60,790 bases of DNA. Source: Oidiodendron maius Zn (taxonomy: Eukaryota; Ascomycota; Leotiomycetes; Myxotrichaceae). Where the stretch lies: assembly GCA_000827325.1 (NCBI GenBank), contig KN832912.1, positions 1 through 60,790 on the forward strand, in the 5' to 3' direction. Under the pieces are notes generated by a model that saw only the letters and a program-made list of their open reading frames with translations, was not told the origin of the DNA and did no database searches. The translations under genes were made by a program, and so were the position numbers. Below, in pieces: positions 24,660-36,790 of the stretch (the first letter of the stretch is position 1; every line of letters starts with the position of its first letter).

Positions 24660-25700
24660 GAAGCGTGCTTGTCACAGCCTGCGGCCGTTAAATATCCACA
24701 GACACACACACCGTCTGACATATACGTCTGTTGCCGATATTTTCAAGCTGATATTGACTGCAGGACGTGGACTATCATCAAAAGAGATGTAAAAGACGCC
24801 TTCCGCCATATCCATGCACACAACTGGCAATGGCTTCTTGGTTTTGAGTGGCATTCGCGGTATTACCAAGAGGCCTGCCTCTCTTTGGGCTTGCTACGAC
24901 CCACCCATTTCAACCTCTTTGCAGAAGCCCTAAACTGGATTTTACAGACTTTCCTCGGTCCTCGGCCTCCGCTTCCTAGCACACTACCTTGACGACTTTA
25001 TGACTATCATCCCGGTGTCAATTGCTACCGCATATTATATTCATTAAGTCAAGTGCCAGTTTGTATGGCTCACTGATTACCTGGGCCTGGCACGCAACGA
25101 TTCAAACGACATGGAAGGAACTCGTGGAACCTTGCTTGGATTGAATTTAACACCTTTGTAATGGAGGCACGCCTCCCGGCCGACAAACTTGCCCAAGCCC
25201 GACATGCAACAGCGTTGGCATTACATTGCGATTCCCTTACACTTTTACAAGCGCAATCACTGGCGAGCCTGCTTAATTTCTGTGTTGGGGTCGTCCGCCT
25301 TGGTGCATACTACCGAATTTCGCAATGACCTTATCCGGTTGGATACACCTACCTAAATATAATGGCATGCACCTGTTCAATCCTGTACAACGCAATGACT
25401 TCCACTTATATACAGATGCATCCATCCAGGGATTGGGCAGCTTCTACTTCCACTCTTCACACCTGGCGATGTTATACCTTCCTCCTTCCAGTACAGCTCC
25501 TGAAGCTATTCACGAACCTTCATGGCTCCAACATTACCTCCACCTGCGGCATCAACGTAGACCGGATGTGGATGTCCAAACGAATCTACACCTATGAAGC
25601 TAACGATGCTTCATTTGCGTCAGTGACAGCGTTAAAAGATACCAAAATGAACACCCCCAATCTAATACTCCATACGCCAACCATCCACTCATTGAAGACT
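24660..25700 (+). pseudogene. DIRS-like retroelement RT/RNase H remnant
   Basis: Broken frames carry reverse transcriptase motifs: WTIIKRDVKDAFRHI (motif A Asp), YYQEACLSLGLLRP...FNLFAEALNWIL (motif B area), and after a frameshift RFLAHYLDDFMTII with the YxDD box. Further right, LPADKLAQAR and SLTLLQAQSLASLLNFCVGV correspond to the RT-RNase H connection typical of DIRS-type elements. No tyrosine recombinase was recognised. The remnant ends close to the 3' end of the P450 gene on the other strand. Confidence 0.6.
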
Positions 25701-25724
25701 AAGGCGACGTCGAAGAGGATGGAC

Positions 25725-27343
25725 TTAATTCGCCATATGCAGGCGAATCTTCACACCTGCAGCAGGGGAGTTTGTTAACGTCAGATTATGTTGAGCAATC
25801 GGATTTTGGTCTAGGTTTTCCATAACATCAAATTTCTGCAGTAAGCGGACAATCGTGTATGACGTAGCGGTAATGGCGAATTGTTCTGAGGTCCATCATT
25901 AGTTGGTAAACAAGGATATTGCGGAAATAAAACTGTACGGCCTAAGCAAACCCTCGGTCCACCATTGAATGGCAAGAAATTCCACCCTGCCTTCCTGCCC
26001 TCCCATCTCTCTGGGTTAAATTTCTCTACATCCGGACCCCATATATCGGCTCGGTGGTGTAGTACATGAACCGAATATTCGCACCGTGTATTAGCAGGAA
26101 CAAAGATAGGACTCGTCCCATCCGATCCACCGCCGGTTGGGAGCACAGTATCTTTGTTCGTGCGTCGTGCATTAAATGAAACGGACGGGAAAAGACGAAG
26201 CGTCTCGGAGATGCAATACTGGAGGTACTTGCAATCTTTAAGATTTTCAAAAGTAATGTTGGAGAACGATTTGTACGTCCCAAACTCAGAGACGATAATA
26301 GCACGAAGTTTTGCAAAGCGCTGAGGGTCCCGGGCGAGGCAATAAAACACCCAGCTCATGAGTGCAGCTGTAGTGTCGCGGCCTGCAAGAAGGATGTTCA
26401 ATATCTGACTGCGCAGCTCGGCAGGGTCGCGAGTCTCTGATATTAAAGCTTTCAGAAAAACATATCTCTCGTTCTCGATGTCCTTTCCAGGGTCGTTCAA
26501 ATCTTCAACGAGGGCACGGTTAACATAGTGGTCGACAAATTCGTGGCATCGAAGGCAAGATTTTCTGAACGCTGCGGAATCGACTAGAAAGTATAGCTTG
26601 CCATATCGTATCCGTGTAGCCAACGTAGCTTGGCATCGATCAAAGTCCGCGGCGAAAGATTGTGGGTTATGGTCTGGCGAATCAAGCTTCTCGGCATGGT
26701 TGAACAGTCCGAGGAACTCTGTGGTTTGTCCAAGAGTTAAGCGAAATAGTAATGGTTGTAAGTTCAGCTCTTCTGTCCAGCCATTCTCTCCTGGAACAAT
26801 AGCTTCCATCATCTTCCATACGTGACGCTCCTCGAGGCTGAGATCGGATACTTGTGTTCTAAGAAACTGAGGGCGTAACATTGCGCGAGAGTGTTCCCAG
26901 GCACTGCCATCTTGGGTAAATATCCCATTTCCAAGTAAAGGGGAGAACATGCGCCTGCGAATGTGGCCAAGATCGAAGTCGCGGAAATTTGTAGAAAGCA
27001 TAGCCTGGATGTTTTTTGGGTCGGCGGTGAAGAAGGTTTTCGCGCCAAAGTTCGAATAAGTGTAGGTAAAGGCACCCATCTCAATGCAAGTTTCGATACA
27101 GTCGATGGGGAAGCGCTTTGCACGATCGGCCTTAAGTTTGCGGATCAACTGGTCGATACCGAAAGGGAGGAAACTGCTCTGTCTCCGAGGTGGCCTGCAC
27201 CCCAGTGAACGTTCCTTGGCAGCATTGCTCCTTAACTTCAAATGATAGGAAACGAACTTGAAGCTTAGAAAAGAAAAAAATATGAAAGTAGACAATTCAA
27301 TCACGGTCGACATTGTTGCAGCAATTGTGGTCTGATAGTACAA
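25725..27343 (-). CDS. Cytochrome P450, microsomal, CYP52-like
   Basis: Exon 1 (25939-27343) and exon 2 (25725-25885), joined by a 53-nt GT-AG intron, give 521 residues. A single reading frame would end wrongly after CLGR; splicing restores CLGQQFAITATSYTIVRLLQ and a C-terminus ending VKIRLHMAN. Motifs: N-terminal membrane anchor (about 13-34), I-helix AGRDTT (320-325), ExxR as ETLR (380-383), PERF-like FNPERWEG (442-449), and heme loop FNGGPRVCLG with ligand Cys466. The overall sequence resembles the CYP52-type alkane/fatty-acid hydroxylases, but a specialised-metabolism role is equally possible. Start could be Met1 or Met11. It neighbours an alpha/beta hydrolase and an MFS pump. Confidence 0.9.
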
Positions 27344-28088
27344 TCAGTTGTAAATGCTGTAATGCCACTGTAGAAGTGCAACTGTGACATGTTTTACACG
27401 AATATACCCTTGTGGAGGGACTATGTATGATAGCTACTATTTATAGTTCGTTGCCCTTTGTACAGTACAATAATATTGTCGTCGGCTTTGATAGGATCGA
27501 TTCTATCTGGGACGACGGCTGCGCAGCCAAGGAAGCGTCATCCGCAGCCTGCTTGTGGTCGGCGTAAGCTGAGCTCATATTTTAGCCTGCAGTGTTTGAA
27601 TCCATTCCGTATGCAACATGGGAGGGAATGGCTAAGACAACCAACTCCAGTTCCATACAGTACTGTGCAGTACGCATACTTATTTTAACGGAATCCCGTT
27701 GCTGCAGGAAGACGTTCACCCTTGCAGGTTGACAAGCATGGTTGAGCATCGAGAAAGTCCGACCTGGTCCTCTCTGGTAAATCGCTGGACAAATGGCCAA
27801 TGAGTCTTGGCCGGAATTTTGCGGCGCCCGCCTATACCTGGCCCACGCTCAAGGGGACTATGATATCTGCTACAACGCTACGAAATGCCATCCTCCTGGT
27901 GCAGATCCCTTATTACCCCCTTCTTACCTTGTTCTGGTAGTCAGAAATGAGAGCCTATGTTTTATCCTAGCACTCTTAGCCTGTGTCCTACTACCTAACC
28001 TATCTAAAAATATACCATCTATTTCAATCAGAAAACAATACACTCCTTATCTCTTTACACACCTGGGGCTGGGCATGTCCGAGACCGA
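27344..28088 (+). other. Possible degraded secreted-protein gene
   Basis: A reading without ATG (YSTIILSSALIGSILSGTTA, about 27460) looks like a signal peptide. Further right (27790-27920) WPEFCGARLYLAHAQGDYDI and CYNATKCHPPG look like a cysteine-containing secreted protein. I could not join them into a gene. Low-confidence remnant. Confidence 0.25.
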
Positions 28089-28090
28089 TA

Positions 28091-28384
28091 CAGTAATCTC
28101 TTTCTGTAATGTAAGGAAATATTTAGACCTTTATCGAGGTTTCGCTATATAAAATTTGGGTCCTCTTCCATCTAGTCAATAATGTCACTAATAATTCCTT
28201 TAAAAAAGTAGTTTTAGCAGGGCAAAAATACCACTTTTTATGGCGAAAATGTCTAAATTCTTTCGTTATCTCGTTATAACAAGAAATTCTGTTATACCCA
28301 TACTAAAACCAGTGGTTTTCACGAATTCTTTCATTAAGAGGGGAGATTCGTTCTAGCCAGTTACGTTATAGAAAGAGATTACTG
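28091..28384. mobile_element. MITE, Tc1/mariner-type, TA target duplication
   Basis: A 294-bp element with terminal inverted repeats CAGTAATCTCTTTCTGTAA (left) and TTATAGAAAGAGATTACTG (right), one mismatch over 19 bp, flanked on both sides by TA (28089-28090, 28385-28386). No coding capacity, AT-rich interior. TA duplication and size indicate a non-autonomous Tc1/mariner MITE. Confidence 0.85.
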
Positions 28385-28578
28385 TAAGTTAATGTGGTTT
28401 CCGACACATTAGCGCTAGAGCGAGTGTAAGGTGCAGTAGGTATGCTGAGCCCAACGTATAACGAGCAAAGCCATGTTTTACATGGAACGTGAATAAAGAC
28501 ACCTGAGCGGCTGGTTTGGCCGGATCTCCATTCCGCCAAAGTTATTCCCTTCTAGTTCTCAACCTGGCGACGTCCTTT

Positions 28579-29686
28579 CTAGAGACAACTCTTGACTCGG
28601 TTGTTGCGGTGCAACAGTTTCTTCAATTCTTCGGCCACAAGCTCAGGATTTTCGAGTGGGATATAATGTCCACATCCCTTTGCCGTAATCGGTCCTCTAC
28701 TGAAGTGTCGATCCGTAATATGGGTAAGCTTTTCCAGAAAGCGTGACCATCGTGGCTCCTGATAAGTCCTCGTCACAATCTCTGGATTCCCCAAAAACTT
28801 TACGGACATCAGAAGCAATCTCTAAGGATGAGCTGAATGTTTAACTCACTTCTCTATATTGTTTAGCTAATATGATAGGGTCGTGTTTTACGATTGTTAT
28901 CAACGGACCAGCCCCATCCGGACCTTCCAACATAGGTTCGTGTGGATGTGGCAGTTGGTCAATTAGATGCTTCCAATTCAGTCCTTCAGTGTTGGCAGTA
29001 TTAGGATTGTGAGAGCTTCTCCTGAAGTTGGCTCTCGAATTCTCACACATCTTTGCTGTGATACCCAGTGGGAGATCTGATACGCTGAAGTCCAGCGCAA
29101 GAGGGTCAGGTATCATTGCCACCGGGTCTCTTATCGACGGCGCAGAGTCAAGAAGCAATAGATGTGTGACCGTGCGAGGATACGTTTGGGCGTATAAACG
29201 TGCCACAGCACAGCCTAGCGAATGTCCGACCAATATTATGCGGAGCTTGTTGATATCTTGCTGGACGTATCGTTGAGTGTCGGCGATACTGATGACCAGC
29301 TCTCGAAGGTCACGAACGACGTCAAGAACATCATGCCAGTTATCTGGGTCTTTCCCAATATCGGCAGGATCTCCGTCACTCCTGCCGCTGCCAAAGCGGT
29401 CATAAGTAAGTATTGTTGGCCATCCTTCCTCCTGGCTTTTGGCCACAAATGCTGTGATTGTGGGTTTCCAGATCGACTGTGGATTTTCAAGACCACTTAG
29501 AAAGATAATAAGACTGTTCGCGTGATTACTATGACATTTGCCAGGGAGGAGAGAGAAGCTTAGTTTTGCAGATGGCTTCGACTTCAGTCGCATATAACCG
29601 ACCTCCAAGTCTATGAGATGCGGGTTCTTCGATCGTCGTGCTGCCATTGTAGATAGGAAACAAAGCACACCCCGAGCTCCTATCAA
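28579..29686 (-). CDS. Alpha/beta hydrolase
   Basis: Exon 1 (28850-29686) and exon 2 (28579-28797) with a 52-nt intron (GTGAGT donor, CTGAT branch, AAG acceptor) give 351 residues. Core motifs: IIFLSGLENPQSIW (strand plus oxyanion region), TYDRFGSGRSDG, nucleophile elbow VGHSLGCAVARLYA with Ser156, LLLDSAPS, and GCGHYIPLENPELVAEEL with catalytic His323. No signal peptide. It belongs to the broad alpha/beta hydrolase (AB hydrolase 1) family; whether it is an esterase, lipase or lactonase is not readable. Starts divergently from the MFS transporter about 520 bp away, which may mean shared control. Confidence 0.85.
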
Positions 29687-30204
29687 CTAGAGCAGCGCTT
29701 TCCGTACTTAACATGGGGGATAGTATAATAGTGTTAGCCCCTCCGTCATCGGGCGCATTTAATTTCCCGTCTTCCATGCAAGTGCACTGATTGAGTCAGC
29801 TTTTAGTATTTTGTCTAGTTTACTAGATTTTATGCAGGTGAGCAAGCAGACGTCAGCACAGCCCATGGTAGCTATTTTAATCGTGGCCATGAGCCCCTGC
29901 ATCAGCAACTGGCATCCACCTCAACGAAATGTCGGTCTGCACTTATGTATTTATCACAAGGATATGTTTATTATTAATTCCGGCTTTGATATATCGAGGT
30001 GAAAACTTTTAGATCAGCAGAAAACGTTACTCTGACACTACACTAACTATAGACTCCTTTTAAGAGTGTGAATTGGAACAGAGAGCTCCATACGGTTCAT
30101 CCTTGAGCAGCGTAGGAAGCCTTTTGCACGTTTCTTGTCCTTGGCACTGACAAGTTTGCAGATATTCAACCCCGAGACGACGAGACAAGCAGGTCACGGA
30201 ACAA
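29687..30204. promoter_or_regulatory. Divergent promoter, hydrolase and MFS transporter
   Basis: 518 bp between two divergent start codons. No clear palindromic site recognised; only short unsupported ORFs. Confidence 0.4.
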
Positions 30205-31993
30205 ATGACGGATCAACTTCAGTCATTGCCGCAAGTTGCTGGGCCAGTGGTGGAAAATGTTGTCAACTTCAAGTCGCCCCAGGACCCCGCGAACCCCAAG
30301 AATTGGTCTTCCCAAAAGAAGTACATCACCCTCCAGCCTGTTTGGATGGTACTGGCGACCCTATCCGAACTAATAAAGATTTCAATTAGGATTTATACAT
30401 CGACTATTGTTGCATACACGACCTTTGTGTCGTCATGGGGAAGCGCTATCCTCAGTCCTGGGCTGGCAGAAATATCGGGTATATCAACCCCAATCAACAA
30501 GCTTGAGTTGCGATCCGCTGAACTAGCATAGAGTTATTCCATGTGTCAGCAGAAGATGCGAATCTGGTAACCTCCCTCTTTGTGCTTGGGTTTGCCGCTG
30601 GGCCATTAGTATGTACGTCTTGCAACAGTATTCTCATATTTCAAATGTTGGTCTAATATACAAAGGGGCACCATTCTCGGAAAGGAAGGGCCGTCGAATC
30701 CCCTTGTCAATCGCAACTTTCGGTTACGCACTCTTCACCATTGCCGTGGCCTCGGCGAACGATATTCAAACAGTTTTAATATGCAGATTCTGGGCCGGTG
30801 CCTTTGCTTCTGCACCCCTAGCACTCATTGGAGCTTTTGTTTCAGACATGTTTGACTTTGCTCAGCGGGGTACCGCGGTTGCTATTCTCTCTATCATGGT
30901 CTTTCTTGGACCAATCATGTCACCTGTTGTTGGAGCCTTCATCGTCGACAGCTACCTGGAAGTGAGTTTTCGGCCACCAGACATTCATGCTAGTGGACTA
31001 TTTTACTAAGTTTGCTGTAGTGGCGATGGACGGAATACCTTACGGCAATCATGGCTTTTGTAGCACTTGTCCTTCAGATCGTGTTTCTTGATGAGACTTA
31101 TGCTCCTGCGCTGCTGGCCAGCAATGCCAATAAACTTCGATTGGAAACAAAGAACATGTCATTTTACGCCACTCATGAGCTTGAAGCCGTTACTTTCAAC
31201 TCTTTACTTGACCGTAACATAAACAGGCCGCTACGCCTTCTCTTTGGCGAGGTAATACTGTTTCTGGTGTGCTTATACATGGCGTTCGTCTAGTAAGTTT
31301 TTGGTCGGCAGCAAAGCGGCGCCTTAGTCACTAACATGTTGTAGTGGTCTGCTTTACTCGCTTCTATTATCATATCCCTTTGTTTTCGTGGAAAAGCGCG
31401 GCTGGGCCCTGGGCGTTGGTACTTTGCCTTACCTCGGTGTTGGTTTTGGTATGATTTTAGGATGCATTTCAGTGATTGCATTTCAGCCATGGATAAACAG
31501 GCGCACCGTAAAAAACAACAACATCCCAGTCCCCGAGAATCGGTTACCCCTGGCTATACTTGGAGCGGTAATATTCACTATAGGACTGTTTTGGTTTGCA
31601 TGGGGGTAAGTTTCTAAGACGACTCTGTTTTCTTTCAACTGACGAGCCAGTAGTGGCAACCAAAATTCGACCCCTTGGATTGTTCCAACACTGGGAGGTT
31701 TACCTATTGGTTTTGGATTCATAACCATATTTTTGTCGTTGCTTAATTATATTGTCGATACATATCTCATTTACGCGGCTTCTGCTATAGCAGCCAATAC
31801 GTTCCTTCGCTCCCTCGTCGGAGCAGTATTTCCATTATTCACCACACAGATGTATGAGAGGTTGGGGGTGGGTTGGGGTGGTAGTCTGCTGGGTTTCATT
31901 GCGCTGGGGATGGTTCCAATTCCTGTCTTGTTTTACATATTCGGTCGCCGACTCAGGGAGAAGTCTCCATGGGCGTCGACCGGAAAGAAATAG
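30205..31993 (+). CDS. MFS multidrug transporter, DHA1-type
   Basis: Six exons (30205-30478, 30532-30612, 30666-30961, 31021-31292, 31345-31605, 31654-31993) encode about 507 residues. The N-terminus has DPANPKNWSSQKK, the usual DPxNPxNW signature of fungal DHA1 drug:H+ antiporters. Splicing gives LSPGLAEISELFHVSAEDAN and then FVLGFAAGPLVWAPFSERKG, with the motif-A region at SERKGRR. Later, FWAGAFASAPLALIGAF, SPVVGAFIVDSYLEW and IVPTLGGLPIGFGF match conserved TM blocks. The last intron has tandem acceptors (CAG at 31650 or TAG at 31653) that add or drop one residue. A stop near 30529 lies inside the first intron and is no lesion. Likely exports a toxin or metabolite; specificity unknown. Confidence 0.9.
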
Positions 31994-33815
31994 CCGCCGT
32001 TGGAAGTGCAAATCGAGCGTACTTTGCCCACACACCTAATAGAGGAAAATCCCACGGGAAGAGATAGACGCGCAGAATAAGGCTATATAGTTCATCAGAA
32101 TAACAATCAAATTAGGGCCCAGTTTGCAAAGTCTTAGTACCCGCTACTTGACCCCGCGAATCCACTTTACAGACATTTAGGCCCTGTTCGCAAACACAAT
32201 CAAGCCTTGATTGACTATCCTCGATTGACACCTCCATTGCATTTTCAATGGGACCTCTATTGAATCGCGAAAATGACGCTAGTGATAGATGACTAAGGGG
32301 CGCATAGAAGCAGCCTATCTCGCGTTTTGGTCTTGCCTCCTTCATTCCTGACCCTTTCTGCCCACCCTTCCTTATTAATGACTCAATTAATATGCCTCCA
32401 CGAAAGAGACCTAAGATTAGAGCTATAGCTACAGCTTCAAACGATACAATTGAGGTTGATGTACAACCGGCATGCTCTCAAGAGTCGACTCCCGACCCGT
32501 TTCCGAATTAATTGGAGACGTGGAGAGAGGGTAGACTGCCTGAGCGTCAGCCATCTGGCTCGGGGCAGAAAGGACCCCAATGTTCTACATAGTCTTCTAC
32601 TGATACAGAACAATAAAAGGATTAATAATAACAACAATAATAATAGCATATAAGCCCCCTCCTGGCGAAGGACCGCTGTAAAATTTGTATGGCGCACAGA
32701 CCATCTACTATAGTAAGCCCCTCTGAGAAGGTCTTTTGTCTCGCACAGGCCACATATGGGGGCTTATATGCTAGTTTATATGGAACTGTATTTCCGATAC
32801 CGGCAGCCTGCCCTCTATGCTAACAATAGATTATCCAGCTGAGCCTGCTCCTGTTGGGTTAAAGGGGCTCTAACCAAGGCTCTGTGGCTTCTGGATCAGT
32901 CCCCTGGATTGTAATCCATTAGTTTCCTCAGTCAATAATCTACACCATTTTAGATAGACAGGAAGAGATTGAATCCACGAGTTGCAACTCAGCCATCGAT
33001 TTGCTGGTATGTATTCATCGAATCTCATGTCACTGAGCGCGCCGTAGCCCTAATCAACCTTGATGAAAGATTTCAGGAGACACAGATCTTGCGTCAGAAC
33101 CGCTTAAAATATTAGTACGTTATGGAAGAGTTGCATAGCGAAAGGTGAAGCGGATCACGAGGTAAGATCAACCAAACGCCATCACGGCAGCAATCCTGAT
33201 CCTCAGCATGTCAACAAGCACACAGCCTCAACATAGCCTTGCGTCGCACGTATCTACGCGGCATCTGTCCAGCTACGGCACGCTACGAGATGGGTCCTCT
33301 TTTAGGAGGCATGGCACTGAAGGAAGGTTGAGGTACCACCCGCCCGTCATTAGGTAAGTCAATATCGGCGTCTTGGAGCATTGTTCCCGGCTCGTACTAC
33401 CACGCACCCTCTCACGCACCCTTCCTAATTGTAACAGTACCTTTATGAATCACAATAACTGTATGAGATATGTATAGCAGCATTCGCCACAAACTCATCT
33501 CGAAGGTAAGGACGTCAATGTACATTCGTTTCCGGGCTGGATTATAGGATTTTGATCGCATTACCTGTGCCTAAGCCTCGAGTTAATCAGCCTCAAGTCC
33601 TTCAGGAACCGCTCCTGAACATTCTAGGCATCCTCTTTACAGCTCGCATCTTCTTATTCTCCAGCAAGAGGAGAAAATGTATAAGTAATGGCCAACAGCC
33701 CACTATTTTACTCCTCTATTCTCATCATCACCCCCTCAATAACCACTAACATTGTCTCAACTCAACGCTTCAACTATCTTCAAGACAACCGGCCCGGCTC
33801 CATCAAATAGCAAAA
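31994..33815. other. Long intergenic region with an inverted repeat
   Basis: No gene I can support. A short ATG reading MPPRKRPKIRAIATASNDTI (about 32393) looks like the start of a transposon protein and soon stops. The area 33000-33120 has weak coding character. An inverted repeat is listed separately. Confidence 0.35.
32645..32772. repeat. 15-bp perfect inverted repeat
   Basis: AGCATATAAGCCCCC (32645-32659) and GGGGGCTTATATGCT (32758-32772) are perfect reverse complements around 98 bp. Just upstream is a simple AAT/AAC run. It could be a very small MITE or a hairpin; no target duplication is evident. Confidence 0.7.
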
Positions 33816-34307
33816 ATGGTTGCCTTCACTACCGCCTCCGCAGTCACCATAGTTGCCTTTTGTGCCATAATTGAACCCACACTTGCTGGCCCTGTCGCCG
33901 CTGCTGCCCGGGTCGCTGGGAGCGTAGCCAGTGTCGCTGATGCAGTGGGCGGCAAGAAAGGCCACAAGCGCGATGCTTCTCCTGAGACGCAGATAGATGT
34001 ACTCTTTGAGCCTTGTTTCGAAAGCTCCAGACAGAATCCACCAACCGTGAAGTACGACGTAGAGAAGAAGGAAGGTGACATACTCCACCTTGATAACCTC
34101 TGCATGGACGCTTTCAGAAAATACAACAAGATGTTCGACTCCAGCGATCTGGGGCACGCAACTGTCAAGGAAATTAGTCCAAATGCAGTTCATGTATCAG
34201 ACATCCCCTCCAAGTTCTTGGAGGATTTAGAGAGAAACTTTGGTAGGAAGGGCAACTCAGGTGGGGCTCATTCCACCGCTGGTCCTGCCGCCCAGCCAGT
34301 GAACTAG
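33816..34307 (+). CDS. Small secreted protein, unknown function
   Basis: Single exon, 163 residues. Residues 1-24 are a signal peptide (VAFTTASAVTIVAFCAIIEP, then TLAG). An Ala/Val-rich stretch and a Lys-Arg site (KKGHKR) follow, suggesting Kex2 processing before DASPETQIDVLFEPCFESS. The mature part is charged with only two cysteines. No family recognised. It lies directly beside the large AT-rich block, a common place for fungal effector-like genes. Confidence 0.75.
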   Translation: MVAFTTASAVTIVAFCAIIEPTLAGPVAAAARVAGSVASVADAVGGKKGHKRDASPETQIDVLFEPCFESSRQNPPTVKYDVEKKEGDILHLDNLCMDAFRKYNKMFDSSDLGHATVKEISPNAVHVSDIPSKFLEDLERNFGRKGNSGGAHSTAGPAAQPVN

Positions 34308-34790
34308 ATATTTCTTCTAGCTTTGTACGCGCGGCTTAGGTATTCTCAAGTGCTTTGTTGGTGTCTCATTTCTGTATGCTCTAGGAAGGCATTTTCCAGC
34401 GTTTATAGGATGGGCTCTCTAGTGGAGGCCCTAAAAGTTCCTCCCATTGTTTTACTTGTACAATACATCGCTGCAGGATATGCTTCGCGTTGCGTTTAAG
34501 GGTTTCTGGCTATAGGAGCAAAACATTTGTTGATTTAGAACACAATCCAATTGATTCCAAAATACTCTTCCCTTGAATCCCAAGCGACTTGATAAAAATG
34601 TTGTTGCAGTTGAAAATTTCTACAAAGCTCACTTCTGGCAAAGAAGTACAACCACTGCTTCGCCGATAGCTCAAGAGTTCAGCATCATCGCCTCCTGAAG
34701 TAGAATACTGTGGCGATAATATACCATTTGCCTAGCTCAGTCCAACGATCCAGGCGTTAGTGCTAGCCTGCTAGAATGTCTACTACTAGT
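34308..34790. other. 3' flank of secreted protein, no gene seen
   Basis: Non-coding; changes into AT-rich DNA at about 34780. Confidence 0.4.
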
Positions 34791-36142
34791 AAACTACTAC
34801 TAATTTAAATATATTTATTATAAACTATATTTATTTACTTTCTAAAGTAATAGTTAATAGTATTACTAGATTTAAATAATATATTATTATAAAAGTTAAA
34901 ATTATTAATAAGACTTTATTACTATATTTATAGTATATAATTATTAAGATTATAATAGATAATATATTATAAATATAATAAGTATATATTAAAGCTATAT
35001 TAAAGATAGATTAATAAAGAGAGTAATATAATATATAGCTTTAATCTAATATAAAAAATAGTAAAGATTATTAAGCTAATATAAGACTTTAAATATATCT
35101 ATATATATAATATAGTTATCTATTAAACTATCTACTAATATTTATAAAGTAACTAAATAGAAGTCTATTTAATAACTTAATTAAATATATAGTATTAAGT
35201 ATAAAAGGCTTTAATTCTTCTAAATCTCTTTTTACTTTAGTTATTTCTATATTACTTAATATAATACTAAATTTCACTTTAATTTCTAACTATAATCTAT
35301 ATACTATATAATCTTAGTTTAAGAGATTATAAGTCTAGCTATCTTAGAATAATTAGAATTATAGACTTAACTTAATACTATTACTCTATTTATTTATAAT
35401 ATTAATTAATTAAAGTTTATTTTATTTCTCTATATCTATATAACTAAAGAAGGAAAAGAACTATAAAAACTAAAAGAATAATATAACTTTACTTTTAAAG
35501 TTAAAGAAATTAGATAAATATATCTAGTTTAAAGATATTAGTAATATTAATAATTCTAAATCTAAAGAGTTAAAGAAAAAGAAAATAAAGTAAAAGATAG
35601 TTTATTATAAATAAAGAATTATAATTTCTAAAAGATAAATAAGACTTTAAATAAATATTAGAATTATAAAAAGGTTTATTATTAAACTTCTAGAAAGTCT
35701 AGACTATAAAAGATTAAAGAGATATTATAAAGTAAATAAAGTAAGAAATAAAAGGAAATAAGAGTTATTATTAATTATATTAAAGCTTTAAGTATATATA
35801 TTATAATATCTTAAATTAATAGTAATATATATAATAGTATTATAACTATATAGTTATAAAAGCTTATATATACTATTATCTAAATAGATATATAATAAGT
35901 ATTATATTCTATAGTCTAATAACTTTAGTTATCTCTATATTACTTAATATAATACTAAGTTTTATCTTGATTTTTAACTATAATCTATATATCTATATAA
36001 CTTTAATTAAAGAGTTATTATAAAAGAAAGGAAATATATATATAATATTATAATAACTATAATATAATAGATTATAATATATAAATATATTAAATTATAA
36101 TAAAGACTTTAGAAAAAGATAATTTCAAATAAATTAAAAAAT
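34791..36142. repeat. AT-rich, RIP-like block (left of gap)
   Basis: Almost pure A/T, TA-rich, no open frames, interrupted by an assembly gap. Same character as the block at 1-1720. Confidence 0.85.
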
Positions 36143-36312
36143 NNNNNNNNNNNNNNNNNNNNNNNNNNNNNNNNNNNNNNNNNNNNNNNNNNNNNNNNNN
36201 NNNNNNNNNNNNNNNNNNNNNNNNNNNNNNNNNNNNNNNNNNNNNNNNNNNNNNNNNNNNNNNNNNNNNNNNNNNNNNNNNNNNNNNNNNNNNNNNNNNN
36301 NNNNNNNNNNNN
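36143..36312. other. Assembly gap (170 N)
   Basis: Run of N inside the AT-rich block. True length unknown. Confidence 0.99.
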
Positions 36313-36790
36313 TAATATTATTTAATAGAATTATTATAGTTTTTATAAAATACTAAGGAAACTTTTATATATTTACTTGTTTTATATATTTACTATATAT
36401 TAATATTACTTTAAAATCTAATATCTTAACTAAAAATTATAGAGTTAATTTCTTAAGAAAATAGAATACTTTTAGTCCTTTAAGTAATTAAACTATCTAG
36501 AGCTATTAATCTCTACTATATTATAAAGGTCTATAATATACCTTATATTATATTATATAATCAGAGCTATAGAATACTTATAGTAAAGAAGGAAGAGGAA
36601 ACTATATAATAATATAGCTTCCTTTTTCTCTTTTTTCTTTACTTTAATCAATATAATTATTCTAGTCTATATACTTTAACCTTTTATATATACTATATTA
36701 ACCTCTTAAAAACTATTATATATAGAGATATATAACAAGTCTAATATAACTATGTACTGGAATATAGACATAATATAATCGTTGGTAAAT
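36313..36790. repeat. AT-rich, RIP-like block (right of gap)
   Basis: Continues the AT-rich block; composition becomes normal at about 36785. Confidence 0.8.

Noticed and set aside
25811-25940. P450 C-terminus ending NLMLWKT
   Set aside because: That reading runs into an intron; splicing restores the conserved CLGQQFAIT and a normal C-terminus.
28840-28860. Alpha/beta hydrolase called broken by a stop after YREVS
   Set aside because: A 52-nt intron with GTGAGT, CTGAT and AAG restores frame directly into FLGNPEIVTRTYQEPRW.
30520-30535. MFS transporter called a pseudogene because of a TAG
   Set aside because: The stop is the acceptor of a 53-nt intron; splicing gives EISELFHVSAEDANLVTSLF.
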